Source: Acidovorax sp. sic0104 (GTDB lineage: Bacteria; Pseudomonadota; Gammaproteobacteria; Burkholderiales; Burkholderiaceae_C). From it: DNA of 64,000 nt. A model generated the notes under the pieces. It was given only the letters and a program-made list of their open reading frames with translations. It did no database searches and had not been told where the DNA came from. Location of the stretch: the NCBI RefSeq assembly GCF_019219095.1, contig NZ_JAHUWH010000002.1, forward strand, positions 1 through 64,000. Direction: 5' to 3'. Positions 9,327-18,218 of the stretch are shown one piece after another (the first letter of the stretch is position 1; the number at the start of each line of letters is the position of its first letter). A program made the position numbers and the translations under genes.

Positions 9327-10188
9327 ATTCATACTTTCTTTCCAGCGCGTCCCATTGCGGCTTGCAAACCAGGCGCTGGCGTTCGGCAAAAGGCGCCACG
9401 AGGGCTGGGTCTTCGAGCACGCGGCGCTCGTCGCGCAGTACCGTCAGCACCTTCTGCATGCCTGCCACGGCGCCCTGCAGCGCGGCGTTGGCATACAGCA
9501 CCAGACCATAGCCCAGGGTGGCCAGCTCGTCGGCGCTGAAGATGGGGGTCTTGCCGCCGATCACCATGTTCATGAGCTGCGGCCTGGCCGCCAGGCGGCG
9601 GGGCAGGGTGCGGATCTCCTCGGCGGTCGTCACGGCCTCCACAAACAGAATGTCGGCCCCCGCTTCCTGAAAGCGTTGCGCGCGTTCCACGGCGACCTCA
9701 AAGCCTTGCGTGGCGCACGCATCGGTGCGGGCCAGGATGAGAGTGTCCGCGTCCCGGCGTGCGTCCACGGCGGCCTTGATCTTGCCCAGCATCTCCGCGG
9801 TGGGAATCACGTCCTTGCCGTGGAAATGCCCGCATCGCTTGGGCGATACCTGGTCCTCTAGCTGGATGCAGTCGGCACCCGCGCGCTCGAGCGTGCGCAC
9901 GGCATGGTAGGTGTTGAGAGCGTTGCCGAAGCCCGTATCGGCATCGACGATGAGCGGCAGCTCCACGGCATCGCGGATCCGGGCCGTGTGATCGGCAATG
10001 TCGGTGAGGCCCATGAACGCCTGGTCAGGCAGGCCGAACCACATATTGGTGACGCCGGCGCCGGTGACATAGAGCGCCTCGAACCCCAGATCTGCCACCA
10101 CGCGGGCGGAGAGGGCGTTGAATGCGCCGGGCACGATGACACCCCGGCGGGCTTCGGCCAGGGCCTTGAGTTGTTGTTTGGTATTCAT
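9325..10188 (-). CDS. Isocitrate lyase/PEP mutase superfamily lyase, possible methylisocitrate lyase
   Basis: 287 residues, a TIM-barrel enzyme of the ICL/PEPM superfamily. Visible motifs are the VDADTGFGN metal-binding strand, EDQVSPKRCGH carrying the superfamily KRCGH catalytic loop, and ARTDA. It starts 9 bases after prpF ends and completes an acnD-prpF operon. Cleavage of 2-methylisocitrate to pyruvate and succinate is therefore the obvious role. The sequence differs from enterobacterial PrpB in several stretches (for example TNMWFGLPDQ), so a related 2,3-dimethylmalate- or oxaloacetate-type activity cannot be excluded. Confidence 0.8.
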   Translation of the reverse strand: MNTKQQLKALAEARRGVIVPGAFNALSARVVADLGFEALYVTGAGVTNMWFGLPDQAFMGLTDIADHTARIRDAVELPLIVDADTGFGNALNTYHAVRTLERAGADCIQLEDQVSPKRCGHFHGKDVIPTAEMLGKIKAAVDARRDADTLILARTDACATQGFEVAVERAQRFQEAGADILFVEAVTTAEEIRTLPRRLAARPQLMNMVIGGKTPIFSADELATLGYGLVLYANAALQGAVAGMQKVLTVLRDERRVLEDPALVAPFAERQRLVCKPQWDALERKYE

Positions 10189-10197
10189 GCGGGTGGT

Positions 10198-11409
10198 TCA
10201 AAAACAGTCGGCGGGGATGCGAACACAGCCTTCCATGAGGATGCGTGCGCTGCGGCTCATGAGCGCCTTGGTCACCGTCCATTGGCCGCGGACGTGCGCG
10301 GCTTCGGCGCCCACGCGCAAGGTGCCCGAGGGGTGGCCAAAACACACGGATCCCGGCACGGCGTTGCGTGCACCGCCGCCTGCGGCCAGGTGGACCAGCG
10401 TGCCGGGGATGGCGGCGGCCGTGCCGATGGCCACGGCCGCCGTGCCCATCATCGCGTGGTGCAGCTTGCCCATGGAGAGCGCGCGCACCAGCAGGTCTAC
10501 GTCGGTGGCGTCGATGTGCTTGCCGCTCGCGGCGGTATAGCTGGCGGGCGGTGCCACGAACGCGATCTTGGGCGTGTGCTGCAGGGTGGCAGCATCCGCC
10601 AGCTCTCGGATCAAGCCCATCCGCAGGGCGCCGTGCGCGCGGATGGCTTCAAAGCGCGCCAGCGCTGCCGCGTCGCCGTTGATTGCGTCCTGCAGCTCGG
10701 TGCCGTTGTAGCCCAGCTCCTGGGCGCTCAGGAAAATGGTCGGAATGCCTGCATTGATCAGCGTGGCGGCGAAGGTGCCGACGCCGGGCACCTCCAGCGT
10801 ATCCACCACGCTGCCGGTGGGGAACATCGCACCCGCGCCTCCTGCGCCTTGTGCATCGTCGGCGGGGTCCATGAATTCCAGCGGCACCTCGGCGGCCGCG
10901 AAGGTCACGCCGTCGAGCTCGAAATCTCCGATTTCCTGCACCTGCCCATTCGTGATCGGCACATGCGCCACGATGGTCTTGCGGATGTTGGCTTGCCAGA
11001 TGCGCACGGCGAGGCTGCCGTCGCGCGGGATGCGCGCCGCATCGATCAGCCCCATGTGGATGGCGCAGGGCCCCACGGCCGCCGAGAGATTGCCGCAGTT
11101 GCCGCTCCAGTCCACGAAGGGCTGGGAGATGGATACCTGGCCGAAGAGGTAGTCCACGTCGTGCCCGGGCCGTGTACTGCGCGACAGGATCACAGCCTTG
11201 CTGGTGCTGGACGATGCGTTGCCCAGGCCGTCGATCTGCTTGCCGTAGGGGTCCGGGCTGCCCACCACGCGCAGCAGGATGGCATCGCGGACGGCACCGG
11301 GTTGCTGGGCGGGTGCGGGCAGGTCATCCAGCCGAAAGAAGATGCCTTTGCTGGTGCCGCCGCGCATGTAGGTGGCAGGGATTTTGATTTGGGGTGGATG
11401 GGGTGTCAT
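10198..11409 (-). CDS. prpF: PrpF, 2-methylaconitate cis-trans isomerase
   Basis: 403 residues from the ATG at 11409, which gives the family N-terminus (KIPATYMRGGTSKGIFF). A longer in-frame extension runs back through a palindromic repeat and is not credible. PrpF isomerises the 2-methylaconitate made by AcnD so that ordinary aconitase can hydrate it. The GGTSKG and GNCGNLSAAVGP motifs are typical of the PrpF/DAP-epimerase-like fold. It lies between acnD and the lyase gene on the same strand. Confidence 0.93.
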   Translation of the reverse strand: MTPHPPQIKIPATYMRGGTSKGIFFRLDDLPAPAQQPGAVRDAILLRVVGSPDPYGKQIDGLGNASSSTSKAVILSRSTRPGHDVDYLFGQVSISQPFVDWSGNCGNLSAAVGPCAIHMGLIDAARIPRDGSLAVRIWQANIRKTIVAHVPITNGQVQEIGDFELDGVTFAAAEVPLEFMDPADDAQGAGGAGAMFPTGSVVDTLEVPGVGTFAATLINAGIPTIFLSAQELGYNGTELQDAINGDAAALARFEAIRAHGALRMGLIRELADAATLQHTPKIAFVAPPASYTAASGKHIDATDVDLLVRALSMGKLHHAMMGTAAVAIGTAAAIPGTLVHLAAGGGARNAVPGSVCFGHPSGTLRVGAEAAHVRGQWTVTKALMSRSARILMEGCVRIPADCF

Positions 11410-11478
11410 GGCATGGCTTTTTTCATTCTGGGTGGGCGGGGTTAGGGGGATGGATTGACGCTTGGTGGTCGTGGTGAC

Positions 11479-11520
11479 GCCCCTCTCCCCCGGCCCTTCT
11501 CCCGCGAGGGGAGATGGGAG
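11479..11520. repeat. Palindromic repeat, copy A
   Basis: Segment with CCCTCTCCCCC, then CTTCTCCCGCGAGGGGAGA and TGGGAG. Its reverse complement matches copy B at 11618-11660 over most of its length, so the two copies are inverted relative to each other between prpF and acnD. CTCTCCC/GGGAGAG palindromes of this kind are widespread intergenic elements in Comamonadaceae and other proteobacteria. Confidence 0.7.
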
Positions 11521-11593
11521 AATCGTGGGCAGTGACAGTGCGGGTCTGTGGATGCTAGATGGCTTCCTGTTGATGTGATGGCTGCTCCGACAA

Positions 11594-14281
11594 CTACCAC
11601 CGAGAGTTGCCAGGGGCAGCCCCTCTCCCCTCGCGGGAGAGGGGTTGGGGAGAGGGGGCCGTCGCACCGCCCCCACCCTGCGCCAGAAAATCCTGCGCGA
11701 ACCTCTGGAGCACGCCACCGGCTTCATAGACCGAAACCTCCTCGGCAGTGTCCACACGGCAGATGACTGTCACAGCCATCACCTCGCCATTTCTGCGGCA
11801 GACGCGCAGCCCAAGGTTTGCACGCGGCGCCACTTCGCCGTCCACGGCATAGGTCTCAGTCCCATCCAGCCCCAGCGTGTGCCGGTTCGTTCCGGGCTCG
11901 AACTCCAGCGGCAACACCCCCATCCCGATCAGGTTGGTGCGATGTATGCGCTCGAAGCCTTCGGCCACCACCACCTCCACCCCCGCCAGGCGCACGCCCT
12001 TGGCGGCCCAGTCGCGCGAGGAGCCCTGACCGTAGTCGGCTCCGGCGATGATGATCAAGGGCTGGCGGCGGTCCAGGTAGGTCTCCATGGCTTCCCACAT
12101 GCGCATGACCTGGCCCTCCGGCTCCACGCGGGCCAGCGAGCCGGGTTTCACGCTGCCGTCCGGGTTGCGCACCATCTCGTTCCGGAGCGTGGGGTTGGCG
12201 AAGGTGGCGCGCATGGCGGTCAGGTGGTCGCCCCGGTGCGTGGCGTAGGAGTTGAAGTCCTCCTCCTGAACGCCCATCCGGTGCAGATACTCGCCGGCCG
12301 CGCTGTTCATCTGGATGGCGTTGGATGGCGAGAGGTGGTCGGTGGTGATGTTGTCCGGCAGGATGGCCAGTGGGCGCATGCCCTCAAGGGTGCGCGGGCT
12401 GGCGGCCAGCGCGCCGACGCCTTCGGTGTCCCAGTAGGGCGGGCGGCGGATGTAGGTGGACTGGGGCCGCCAGCCGTACTGAGGGCTTGCCGCATCGCCG
12501 TGGTCGGCGCGGATGGCGAACATGGGCTCGTAGACGGCGCGGTACTGCTCCGGCTTGACAGCGGCCGTCACCACGGCGTCGATCTCTGCATCGCTCGGCC
12601 AGATGTCCTTCAAGCGGATCTCCCGGCCGTCCACCACCGCGAGCACATCGTTTTCGATATCGAAGCGCACGGTGCCGGCCAGCGCATAGGCCACCACCAG
12701 CGGTGGCGAGGCCAGGAACGCCTGGCTGGCATGGGGGTGGATGCGGCCGTCGAAGTTGCGGTTGCCCGAGAGCACGGCGGCCACGTACAGGCCTCGGTCG
12801 ATGATCTCCTGCTCTATGGCGGGGTCGAGTGCGCCGGACATGCCATTGCAGGTGGTGCAGGCGAAAGCGACGATGCCGAACCCGAGGGCCTCCAGGTCGG
12901 GCAGCAGGCCTGCTTCCTGCAAGTACAGCTCCACGGCCCTGGAGCCGGGGGCCAGTGACGACTTCACCCAGGGCTTGCGGGCCAGGCCCAGCCGGCGTGC
13001 GTTGCGCGCCAGCAGCGCTGCCGCGATCACGTTGCGCGGGTTGGATGTGTTGGTGCAGCTCGTGATGGCGGCGATGATCACCGCGCCCTCGGGCAACGTG
13101 CCCACCTCTTCGGTGGGCATGGTCCAGGGCCGGGCGATGCCCCTGGCCGCCAGGTCTGCCGTGGCCACGCGGGCGTGCGGGTTGGAGGGGCCGGCGATGT
13201 TGCGCACGACGCTGGAAAGGTCGAAGCTCAGGTTGCGCTTGTAGACCACGCCCTTGAGGGTCTCGGACCACAGCCCGGCGGCCTTGGCATAGGTTTCGAC
13301 CAGGCGCAGCTGGCTGGCGGTGCGGCCCGTCAGCGCGAGGTAGTCCAGGGTCTGGCCGTCGATGCTGAACAGAGCGGCCGTCGCGCCGTACTCTGGCGCC
13401 ATGTTCGAGATGGTCGCGCGGTCGCCGATGGTAAGCATGGCGGCGCCGTCGCCGTGAAACTCCAGATAGGCGCCCACCACCTTGGCTCGGCGCAGGAATT
13501 CGGTCAGCGCGAGTACCACGTCGGTGGCGGTGATGCCGTTCTGGCGCCGGCCCGTGAGCTCGACGCCCACGACCTCGGGCAGCCGCATCCACGATGCGCG
13601 TCCCAGCATCACGTTCTCGGCCTCCAGTCCGCCCACGCCGATGGCGATCACGCCCAGGGCGTTCACGTGTGGCGTGTGGCTATCGGTGCCCACGCAAGTG
13701 TCGGGGTAGGCGATGCCGTCGTCGGCATGGACCACGGGCGACATCTTCTCCAGGTTGATCTGGTGCATGATGCCGTTGCCCGCCGGGATCACATCCACGT
13801 TGGCAAACGCCTTTCTCGTCCACTCGATGAAGTGGAAGCGGTCTTCGTTGCGGCGGTCCTCGATGGCGCGGTTCTTTGCGAACGCGTCCGGGTCGGACCC
13901 GCCGCACTCCACGGCCAGAGAATGGTCCACGATCAGCTGCACCGGCACCACGGGGTTCACCTGGGCGGGGTAGCCCCCGGCGGCGGCGATGGCGTCGCGC
14001 AGGCCGGCCAGGTCCACCAGGGCAGTCTGGCCCAGGATGTCGTGGCACACGACCCGTGCCGGGAACCAAGGAAAGTCGCGCTCGCGCTTGCGATGGATCA
14101 ACTGGCGCAGACAGTCGTCCACGATGGCGGGGTCGGCCCGGCGCACGATGTTCTCGGCATGCACGCGCGAGGTGTAGGGCAGGGTGTCCCAGGCGCCGGG
14201 TTGCAGGGCATCGACGGCCGAGCGGGCGTCGAAGTAGTCCAGCGGGGTGCCGGGCAAGGGGCGGCGAAAGAGAGTGTTCAT
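11594..14281 (-). CDS. acnD: AcnD, Fe/S-dependent 2-methylcitrate dehydratase
   Basis: 895-residue aconitase-family enzyme that dehydrates 2-methylcitrate to 2-methylaconitate in the methylcitrate cycle. Aconitase signatures are present: GTDSHTPHVN, the Fe-S ligands in AITSCTNTSNP and CTTCNGMSG, and the swivel-domain GADYGQGSSRDWAAKG motif. The protein is somewhat longer than its family. The last residues (APSPQPLSREGRGAAPGNSRW, given here as two pieces: APSPQPLSREG and RGAAPGNSRW) are encoded by palindromic repeat copy B and are not family sequence. The gene begins the acnD-prpF-lyase operon; prpC lies upstream beyond an opposite-strand GNAT gene. Confidence 0.93.
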   Translation of the reverse strand: MNTLFRRPLPGTPLDYFDARSAVDALQPGAWDTLPYTSRVHAENIVRRADPAIVDDCLRQLIHRKRERDFPWFPARVVCHDILGQTALVDLAGLRDAIAAAGGYPAQVNPVVPVQLIVDHSLAVECGGSDPDAFAKNRAIEDRRNEDRFHFIEWTRKAFANVDVIPAGNGIMHQINLEKMSPVVHADDGIAYPDTCVGTDSHTPHVNALGVIAIGVGGLEAENVMLGRASWMRLPEVVGVELTGRRQNGITATDVVLALTEFLRRAKVVGAYLEFHGDGAAMLTIGDRATISNMAPEYGATAALFSIDGQTLDYLALTGRTASQLRLVETYAKAAGLWSETLKGVVYKRNLSFDLSSVVRNIAGPSNPHARVATADLAARGIARPWTMPTEEVGTLPEGAVIIAAITSCTNTSNPRNVIAAALLARNARRLGLARKPWVKSSLAPGSRAVELYLQEAGLLPDLEALGFGIVAFACTTCNGMSGALDPAIEQEIIDRGLYVAAVLSGNRNFDGRIHPHASQAFLASPPLVVAYALAGTVRFDIENDVLAVVDGREIRLKDIWPSDAEIDAVVTAAVKPEQYRAVYEPMFAIRADHGDAASPQYGWRPQSTYIRRPPYWDTEGVGALAASPRTLEGMRPLAILPDNITTDHLSPSNAIQMNSAAGEYLHRMGVQEEDFNSYATHRGDHLTAMRATFANPTLRNEMVRNPDGSVKPGSLARVEPEGQVMRMWEAMETYLDRRQPLIIIAGADYGQGSSRDWAAKGVRLAGVEVVVAEGFERIHRTNLIGMGVLPLEFEPGTNRHTLGLDGTETYAVDGEVAPRANLGLRVCRRNGEVMAVTVICRVDTAEEVSVYEAGGVLQRFAQDFLAQGGGGATAPSPQPLSREGRGAAPGNSRW
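11618..11660. repeat. Palindromic repeat, copy B, inside the 3' end of acnD
   Basis: A perfect 10-base stem, CCCCTCTCCC (11620-11629) and GGGAGAGGGG (11635-11644), with a five-base loop CTCGC, followed by TTGGGGAGAGGGG. It lies within the acnD reading frame and supplies its terminal codons. Copy A is inverted about 100 bases downstream. Confidence 0.8.
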
Positions 14282-14346
14282 GGGATTTGTGAGGGCGGGC
14301 GTTCGGTTAATATCCGCGCCCTTTTCTTTCTATGTGGTTGTGTTCA

Positions 14347-14787
14347 ATGCAGATCCGCCCAGCCCTGCCCGACGATACCCCTGCGCTGCTTGATGTCTGG
14401 CGCAGCGCTGTGCTGGCCACGCACGGCTTTCTCTGCGCCGATGACTTCGCGCAGATCGAAGCGCAGGTGGCCAACGACTACCTGCCGCATGCGCCGCTGT
14501 GGGTGGCGTGCGGCGCGCAGGGCGTGCCGCTGGGGTTCCTCGGGCTCACAGGCAGCCAGGTGGACACGCTGTTCATCCACGACACGGCGCGCGGACAGGG
14601 CCTGGGGCGGGCATTGCTCGCCCATGCCCGGCAGTTGGCGGGAACACCTCTCTGCGTGGATGTGAACGAGCAGAACCCCCAGGCCGTGGGCTTCTACGAG
14701 CGCATGGGCTTCGTGCAGGTAGGCCGCTCGCCGCGCGACGGGCAGGGGCGGCCGTACCCGCTGCTGCATTTGCGGCAGACGGACTGA
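14347..14787 (+). CDS. GNAT-family N-acetyltransferase (YjaB-like)
   Basis: 146 residues from ATG 14347 (MQIRPALPDDTPALL); an ATG 15 bases upstream is possible but gives a poorer N-terminus. The core has the acetyl-CoA loop ARGQGLGRALL (R/Q-x-x-G-x-G/A), the VDVNEQNPQAVGFYERMGF helix-strand and a C-terminal YPLLHLR strand. The substrate is unknown. The gene lies between acnD and prpC on the opposite strand, divergent from acnD and convergent with prpC, so it is unlikely to share their regulation. Confidence 0.85.
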   Translation: MQIRPALPDDTPALLDVWRSAVLATHGFLCADDFAQIEAQVANDYLPHAPLWVACGAQGVPLGFLGLTGSQVDTLFIHDTARGQGLGRALLAHARQLAGTPLCVDVNEQNPQAVGFYERMGFVQVGRSPRDGQGRPYPLLHLRQTD

Positions 14788-14816
14788 GCGGGCCAGGCCG
14801 GGCGCAGCAGGTCGTC

Positions 14817-15980
14817 TCACCGCCGCTCCCCAATGGGCACGAAGATCTGGTCGTCGGGCCCCGTGTAGTGCGCACTGGGCCGAATGATCTTGTTGTCGGC
14901 GCGCTGCTCGATGATGTGCGCCGCCCAGCCGCTGGTGCGCGCGATGACGAAAAGCGGCGTGAACATGGCGGTGGGAACCCCCATCATGTGGTAGCTCACG
15001 GCGCTGAACCAGTCGAGGTTGGGAAACATCTTCTTGGCCTCCCACATCACCGCTTCGAGCCGCTCGGCAATGTCGAACATCTTGGTGCTGCCCGCTTGCT
15101 CTGACAGCGAGCGGGCCACGCCCTTGATGACCACGTTGCGCGGGTCGCTCACGGTGTAGACCGGGTGGCCGAAGCCGATCACGACCTCCCTGGCCTCCAC
15201 GCGCCGGCGGATGTCGGCCTCGGCCTCGCCCGGGCTGTCATAGCGTTTCTGGATTTCGAACGCCACCTCGTTCGCTCCGCCGTGCTTGGGGCCGCGCAGC
15301 GCGCCGATGGCGCCGGTGATGCATGAATACACGTCACTGCCTGTGCCCGCCACCACGCGGGCGGTGAACGTGGACGCGTTGAACTCGTGCTCGGCGTACA
15401 GGTTGAGCGAGGTATGCATGGCGCGCTCCCACGCCGCGCCGGGCCGTGTGCCGTGCAGCAGGTGCAGGAAGTGCGCGCCGATGGAGTCGTCATCCGTCTC
15501 GACGTCGATGCGCTTGCCCTGGGTGCTCCAGTGATACCAGTACAGCAGCATGGAGCCGAGCGATGCCAACAGACGGTCGGCAATGTCGCGCGCGCCGGGG
15601 GTGTTGTGATCGTCCTTCTCGGGCAGCACGCAGCCCAGGGCCGAGACGCCGGTGCGCATCACGTCCATGGGGTGGCTGCTGGCGGGCAATTTCTCCAGCG
15701 CCTCCTTCACGCTGGCCGGCAGGCCGCGCAGGGCCTTCAGCCGCGCCTTGTAGGCCTTCAGCTCGGCGCGCGTGGGCAGCTTGCCGTGGACCAGCAGGTG
15801 AGCGATCTCCTCGAACTCGCAGACCTCTGCCATGTCAAGGATGTCGTACCCCCGGTAGTGCAGGTCGTTGCCCGTGCGGCCCACCGTGCACAGGGCGGTG
15901 TTGCCGGCTGTCACGCCCGACAGCGCGACGGATTTCTTGGGTTTGAAGCCTGGGGTGTCTGCGGTGGTGGTTGTAGTCAT
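14817..15980 (-). CDS. prpC: PrpC, 2-methylcitrate synthase
   Basis: 387 residues. Condenses propionyl-CoA with oxaloacetate as the entry step of the methylcitrate cycle. Citrate-synthase-type features are visible: the [11 protein letters not shown]-terminal segment, catalytic-site stretches GPKHGGANE and GFGHPVY, and the [14 protein letters not shown] region with the catalytic Asp. Its start overlaps the stop of the upstream thioesterase gene by four bases (ATGA), so the two are translationally coupled. Confidence 0.94.
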   Translation of the reverse strand: MTTTTTADTPGFKPKKSVALSGVTAGNTALCTVGRTGNDLHYRGYDILDMAEVCEFEEIAHLLVHGKLPTRAELKAYKARLKALRGLPASVKEALEKLPASSHPMDVMRTGVSALGCVLPEKDDHNTPGARDIADRLLASLGSMLLYWYHWSTQGKRIDVETDDDSIGAHFLHLLHGTRPGAAWERAMHTSLNLYAEHEFNASTFTARVVAGTGSDVYSCITGAIGALRGPKHGGANEVAFEIQKRYDSPGEAEADIRRRVEAREVVIGFGHPVYTVSDPRNVVIKGVARSLSEQAGSTKMFDIAERLEAVMWEAKKMFPNLDWFSAVSYHMMGVPTAMFTPLFVIARTSGWAAHIIEQRADNKIIRPSAHYTGPDDQIFVPIGERR

Positions 15981-16372
15981 GCGGTCTCCTGATGAACGTA
16001 GGCGGTGGTGATGGCAGCGGGGCGTCCCTTGGCATCCACGGCCACCATTTCAAAAATCCCCTTCAGCACCTCATCGGGCGGTGATCCCGGCGTGGTGGCC
16101 AGGCCTGTCACACACACGGTGAGCGAGCTGCGGCCGATGCGGCTGACACAGGCGCGCAGCGTGAGCACATGGCCCACGGGCACCGGGGCCAGAAAGCACA
16201 CATCCGTCACGCCCGCCATCACCACATCACGCTGCGCGGCGCCGCGCGCGGCCAGAAACGCCGCTTTGGCCATGAGGTGCAGCGCGTTGCCGCCGAACAG
16301 GGTGCCGTAATGGTTGGCATGCTCGGGAAAGATGATTTCTGTGAGCTCGAGGGTGCCGTTGGGGGTTGTCAT
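15977..16372 (-). CDS. Hot-dog fold acyl-CoA thioesterase-like protein
   Basis: 131 residues from ATG 16372; a longer in-frame ORF to 16540 would run through the promoter and operator region. The sequence [19 protein letters not shown] is the central helix motif of YciA/BACH acyl-CoA thioesterases. In YciA-like enzymes an Asp follows in this helix (MD-x-AA); here the position is Ala (LMAKAAF), so catalysis may differ. It is first in the transcript with prpC and directly divergent from the ScfR-like regulator. Hydrolysis of propionyl- or another short acyl-CoA to protect free CoA is an inference from position only. Confidence 0.82.
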   Translation of the reverse strand: MTTPNGTLELTEIIFPEHANHYGTLFGGNALHLMAKAAFLAARGAAQRDVVMAGVTDVCFLAPVPVGHVLTLRACVSRIGRSSLTVCVTGLATTPGSPPDEVLKGIFEMVAVDAKGRPAAITTAYVHQETA

Positions 16373-16426
16373 GGTTCGCAATCTACGCACAATAGCTGCC
16401 CTGCAGAAGGGCTGAATTGGCAAATG

Positions 16427-16465
16427 TTTGCGAATGAAGCGGCTGCAATTTGCGAAGTTTGCAAA
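16427..16465. promoter_or_regulatory. Candidate ScfR/RamB-type operator: three TTTGC(G/A)AA boxes
   Basis: Boxes are TTTGCGAA at 16427-16434, TTTGCGAA at 16449-16456 and the palindromic TTTGCAAA at 16458-16465. They lie between the divergent thioesterase-prpC start (16372) and the regulator start (16485). RamB of Corynebacterium, a relative of this regulator, recognises a TTTGCAAA-containing motif. The position suits both autoregulation and control of prpC. Confidence 0.6.
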
Positions 16466-16484
16466 TTCACGGCGAGGCCGATCG

Positions 16485-17972
16485 ATGAAAAAAACCTTCA
16501 TGGGCGTGCGTCTGCGCCGCCTGCGCGAAGAGCGTGGCATGACCCAGGTGGCGCTGGCGCGCGCGCTGGACCTGTCAGCCAGCTACCTCAACCAGTTGGA
16601 GCAGAACCAGCGGCCGCTGACGGTGCCGGTGCTGCTCAAGATCAATGCGGTGTTCGGCGTGGACGTGCAGCGCTTCTCCGACGATGACGAGGCGCGTCTG
16701 ATCACCGGGCTGCGCGAGGCGCTGGCCGACCTGCCTGCCGGCGTGGGTGCCGATGTGGGCGGGGAGGGCGATGCCGTGTCGCTGGCCGAGATCCGCGAGC
16801 TGGCGGCTGGCATGCCCGCCGTGGCCCGCACGCTGCTGGCGCTGCACCAGCGCCACCGCCAGGCGCTGGAGCGGCTGGAGGCGCTGAGCACCCAGAACAC
16901 CCAGTGGGGACTGGGCGACGAGCGCGGCGCGGCGCCCCGGCTGCCGGGCGCCCACGCCCCCATGGCCTACGAGGAAGTGCGCGACTTCTTCTTCGCCCGC
17001 CAGAACCACATCGCCGATCTGGACGACGCAGCCGAGCTGTTTGCGGCGCAGTGGTCCCTGAAGCCGGGCCAGGCCGACGAGGCGCTGGCGCAGCGGCTGG
17101 CCCAGGCCCACGGTGTGCGGGTGGTGAGCGTGGTGGACCTGCCGGGCCAGGCGCAGCGCGTGTTCGATGCGGATTCGGGCGTGCTGCAGCTGGCGGCAGG
17201 GCTGGAGCCCGGCCAGCGAGCGTTCCAGATGGCCACGCAACTGGCCTTCCTGGAGGTGAGCCCCCTGCTGGGGCGGCTGGCCGACGGAGCAGGGCTGTCC
17301 AGCGGGCAGGCCCGGGCCCTGGCGCGCATCGGCCTGGCCAACTACTTCGCGGGGGCGCTGGTGCTGCCGTATGCCGCCTTCTTGCGCGCGGCCGAGGCGG
17401 TGCGCTATGACATCGACCGCCTGGGCCACCAGTTCGGCGTGGGCTTCGAGACGGTGTGCCACCGGCTGTCCACCCTGCAGCGGCCCAGCGCGCGCGGTGT
17501 GCCGTTCTTCTTTATCCGGGTGGACCGGGCGGGCAACATCAGCAAGCGCCAGTCGGCCACGCATTTCCACTTCTCCAAGATCGGCGGGACCTGCCCGCTG
17601 TGGAACGTGTACGAGGCCTTCGCGCAGCCGGGCCGCATCGTGCCGCAGCTGGCACGCATGCCGGACGGGCGGGCCTACCTGTGGGTGGCGCGCACCGTGT
17701 CGCGGGGCGGGGGCGGCTGGGGGTCTCCGGGCAAGGAATTCTCGGTGGCGCTGGGCTGTGACGTGCGCCATGCGCCGCAGCTCGTGTATTCGCAAGGACT
17801 GGATCTGGCCAACCCCGACGGGGCGGTGCCGATAGGCATGGGCTGCAAGGTGTGCGAGCGGCCTGCGTGCCCGCAGCGCGCCTTCCCACCCATCGGCCGG
17901 GCGCTGGATGTGAACGAGAACCGCAGCCGCTTCGCGCCGTACCCCGTGGCGGCGGCCCCGGCGGCCGGGTAG
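16485..17972 (+). CDS. ScfR/RamB-like XRE regulator of short-chain fatty acid metabolism
   Basis: 495 residues from ATG 16485 (MKKTFMGVRLRRLREERGMTQ). Residues about 8-62 are an XRE helix-turn-helix (LDLSASYLNQLEQNQRPLT). A middle region related to ImmA/IrrE lacks the HExxH motif (QMATQLAFLEV). The C-terminal half is the DUF2083-type domain with a Cys cluster GMGCKVCERPACPQRAF. Proteins of this build control glyoxylate and methylcitrate cycle genes in response to acyl-CoA. An upstream in-frame TTG at 16428 would place the operator boxes inside the gene and is less likely. Divergent from thioesterase-prpC. Confidence 0.87.
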   Translation: MKKTFMGVRLRRLREERGMTQVALARALDLSASYLNQLEQNQRPLTVPVLLKINAVFGVDVQRFSDDDEARLITGLREALADLPAGVGADVGGEGDAVSLAEIRELAAGMPAVARTLLALHQRHRQALERLEALSTQNTQWGLGDERGAAPRLPGAHAPMAYEEVRDFFFARQNHIADLDDAAELFAAQWSLKPGQADEALAQRLAQAHGVRVVSVVDLPGQAQRVFDADSGVLQLAAGLEPGQRAFQMATQLAFLEVSPLLGRLADGAGLSSGQARALARIGLANYFAGALVLPYAAFLRAAEAVRYDIDRLGHQFGVGFETVCHRLSTLQRPSARGVPFFFIRVDRAGNISKRQSATHFHFSKIGGTCPLWNVYEAFAQPGRIVPQLARMPDGRAYLWVARTVSRGGGGWGSPGKEFSVALGCDVRHAPQLVYSQGLDLANPDGAVPIGMGCKVCERPACPQRAFPPIGRALDVNENRSRFAPYPVAAAPAAG

Positions 17973-18218
17973 CCCGACGCATGCGCCTGGGTCTTTTGCC
18001 CGCCATGCTGGTTTGCCGCGCACTGCTCATCTATTGATAGCGGATTGCGCACGGCGGTGTTGCGGTGGCAGTACTTTTATTTCAATAATGAGCGGTAACC
18101 AGTTGTTATGGCGCGCGGAGCGCCAATGGCTGGGTGATTGCAGCTATCCTGCGCCAGTAGCTGCCGATCGGGCCCTTGAGACACTTCGCCGCACACTGCC
18201 TGCACCGTACTTCACGCC

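Noticed and set aside
11410..11757. N-terminal extension of prpF
   Set aside because: It runs through palindromic repeat copy A into acnD; PrpF proteins start at the MTPHPPQIKIPATYMRGG region (ATG 11409).
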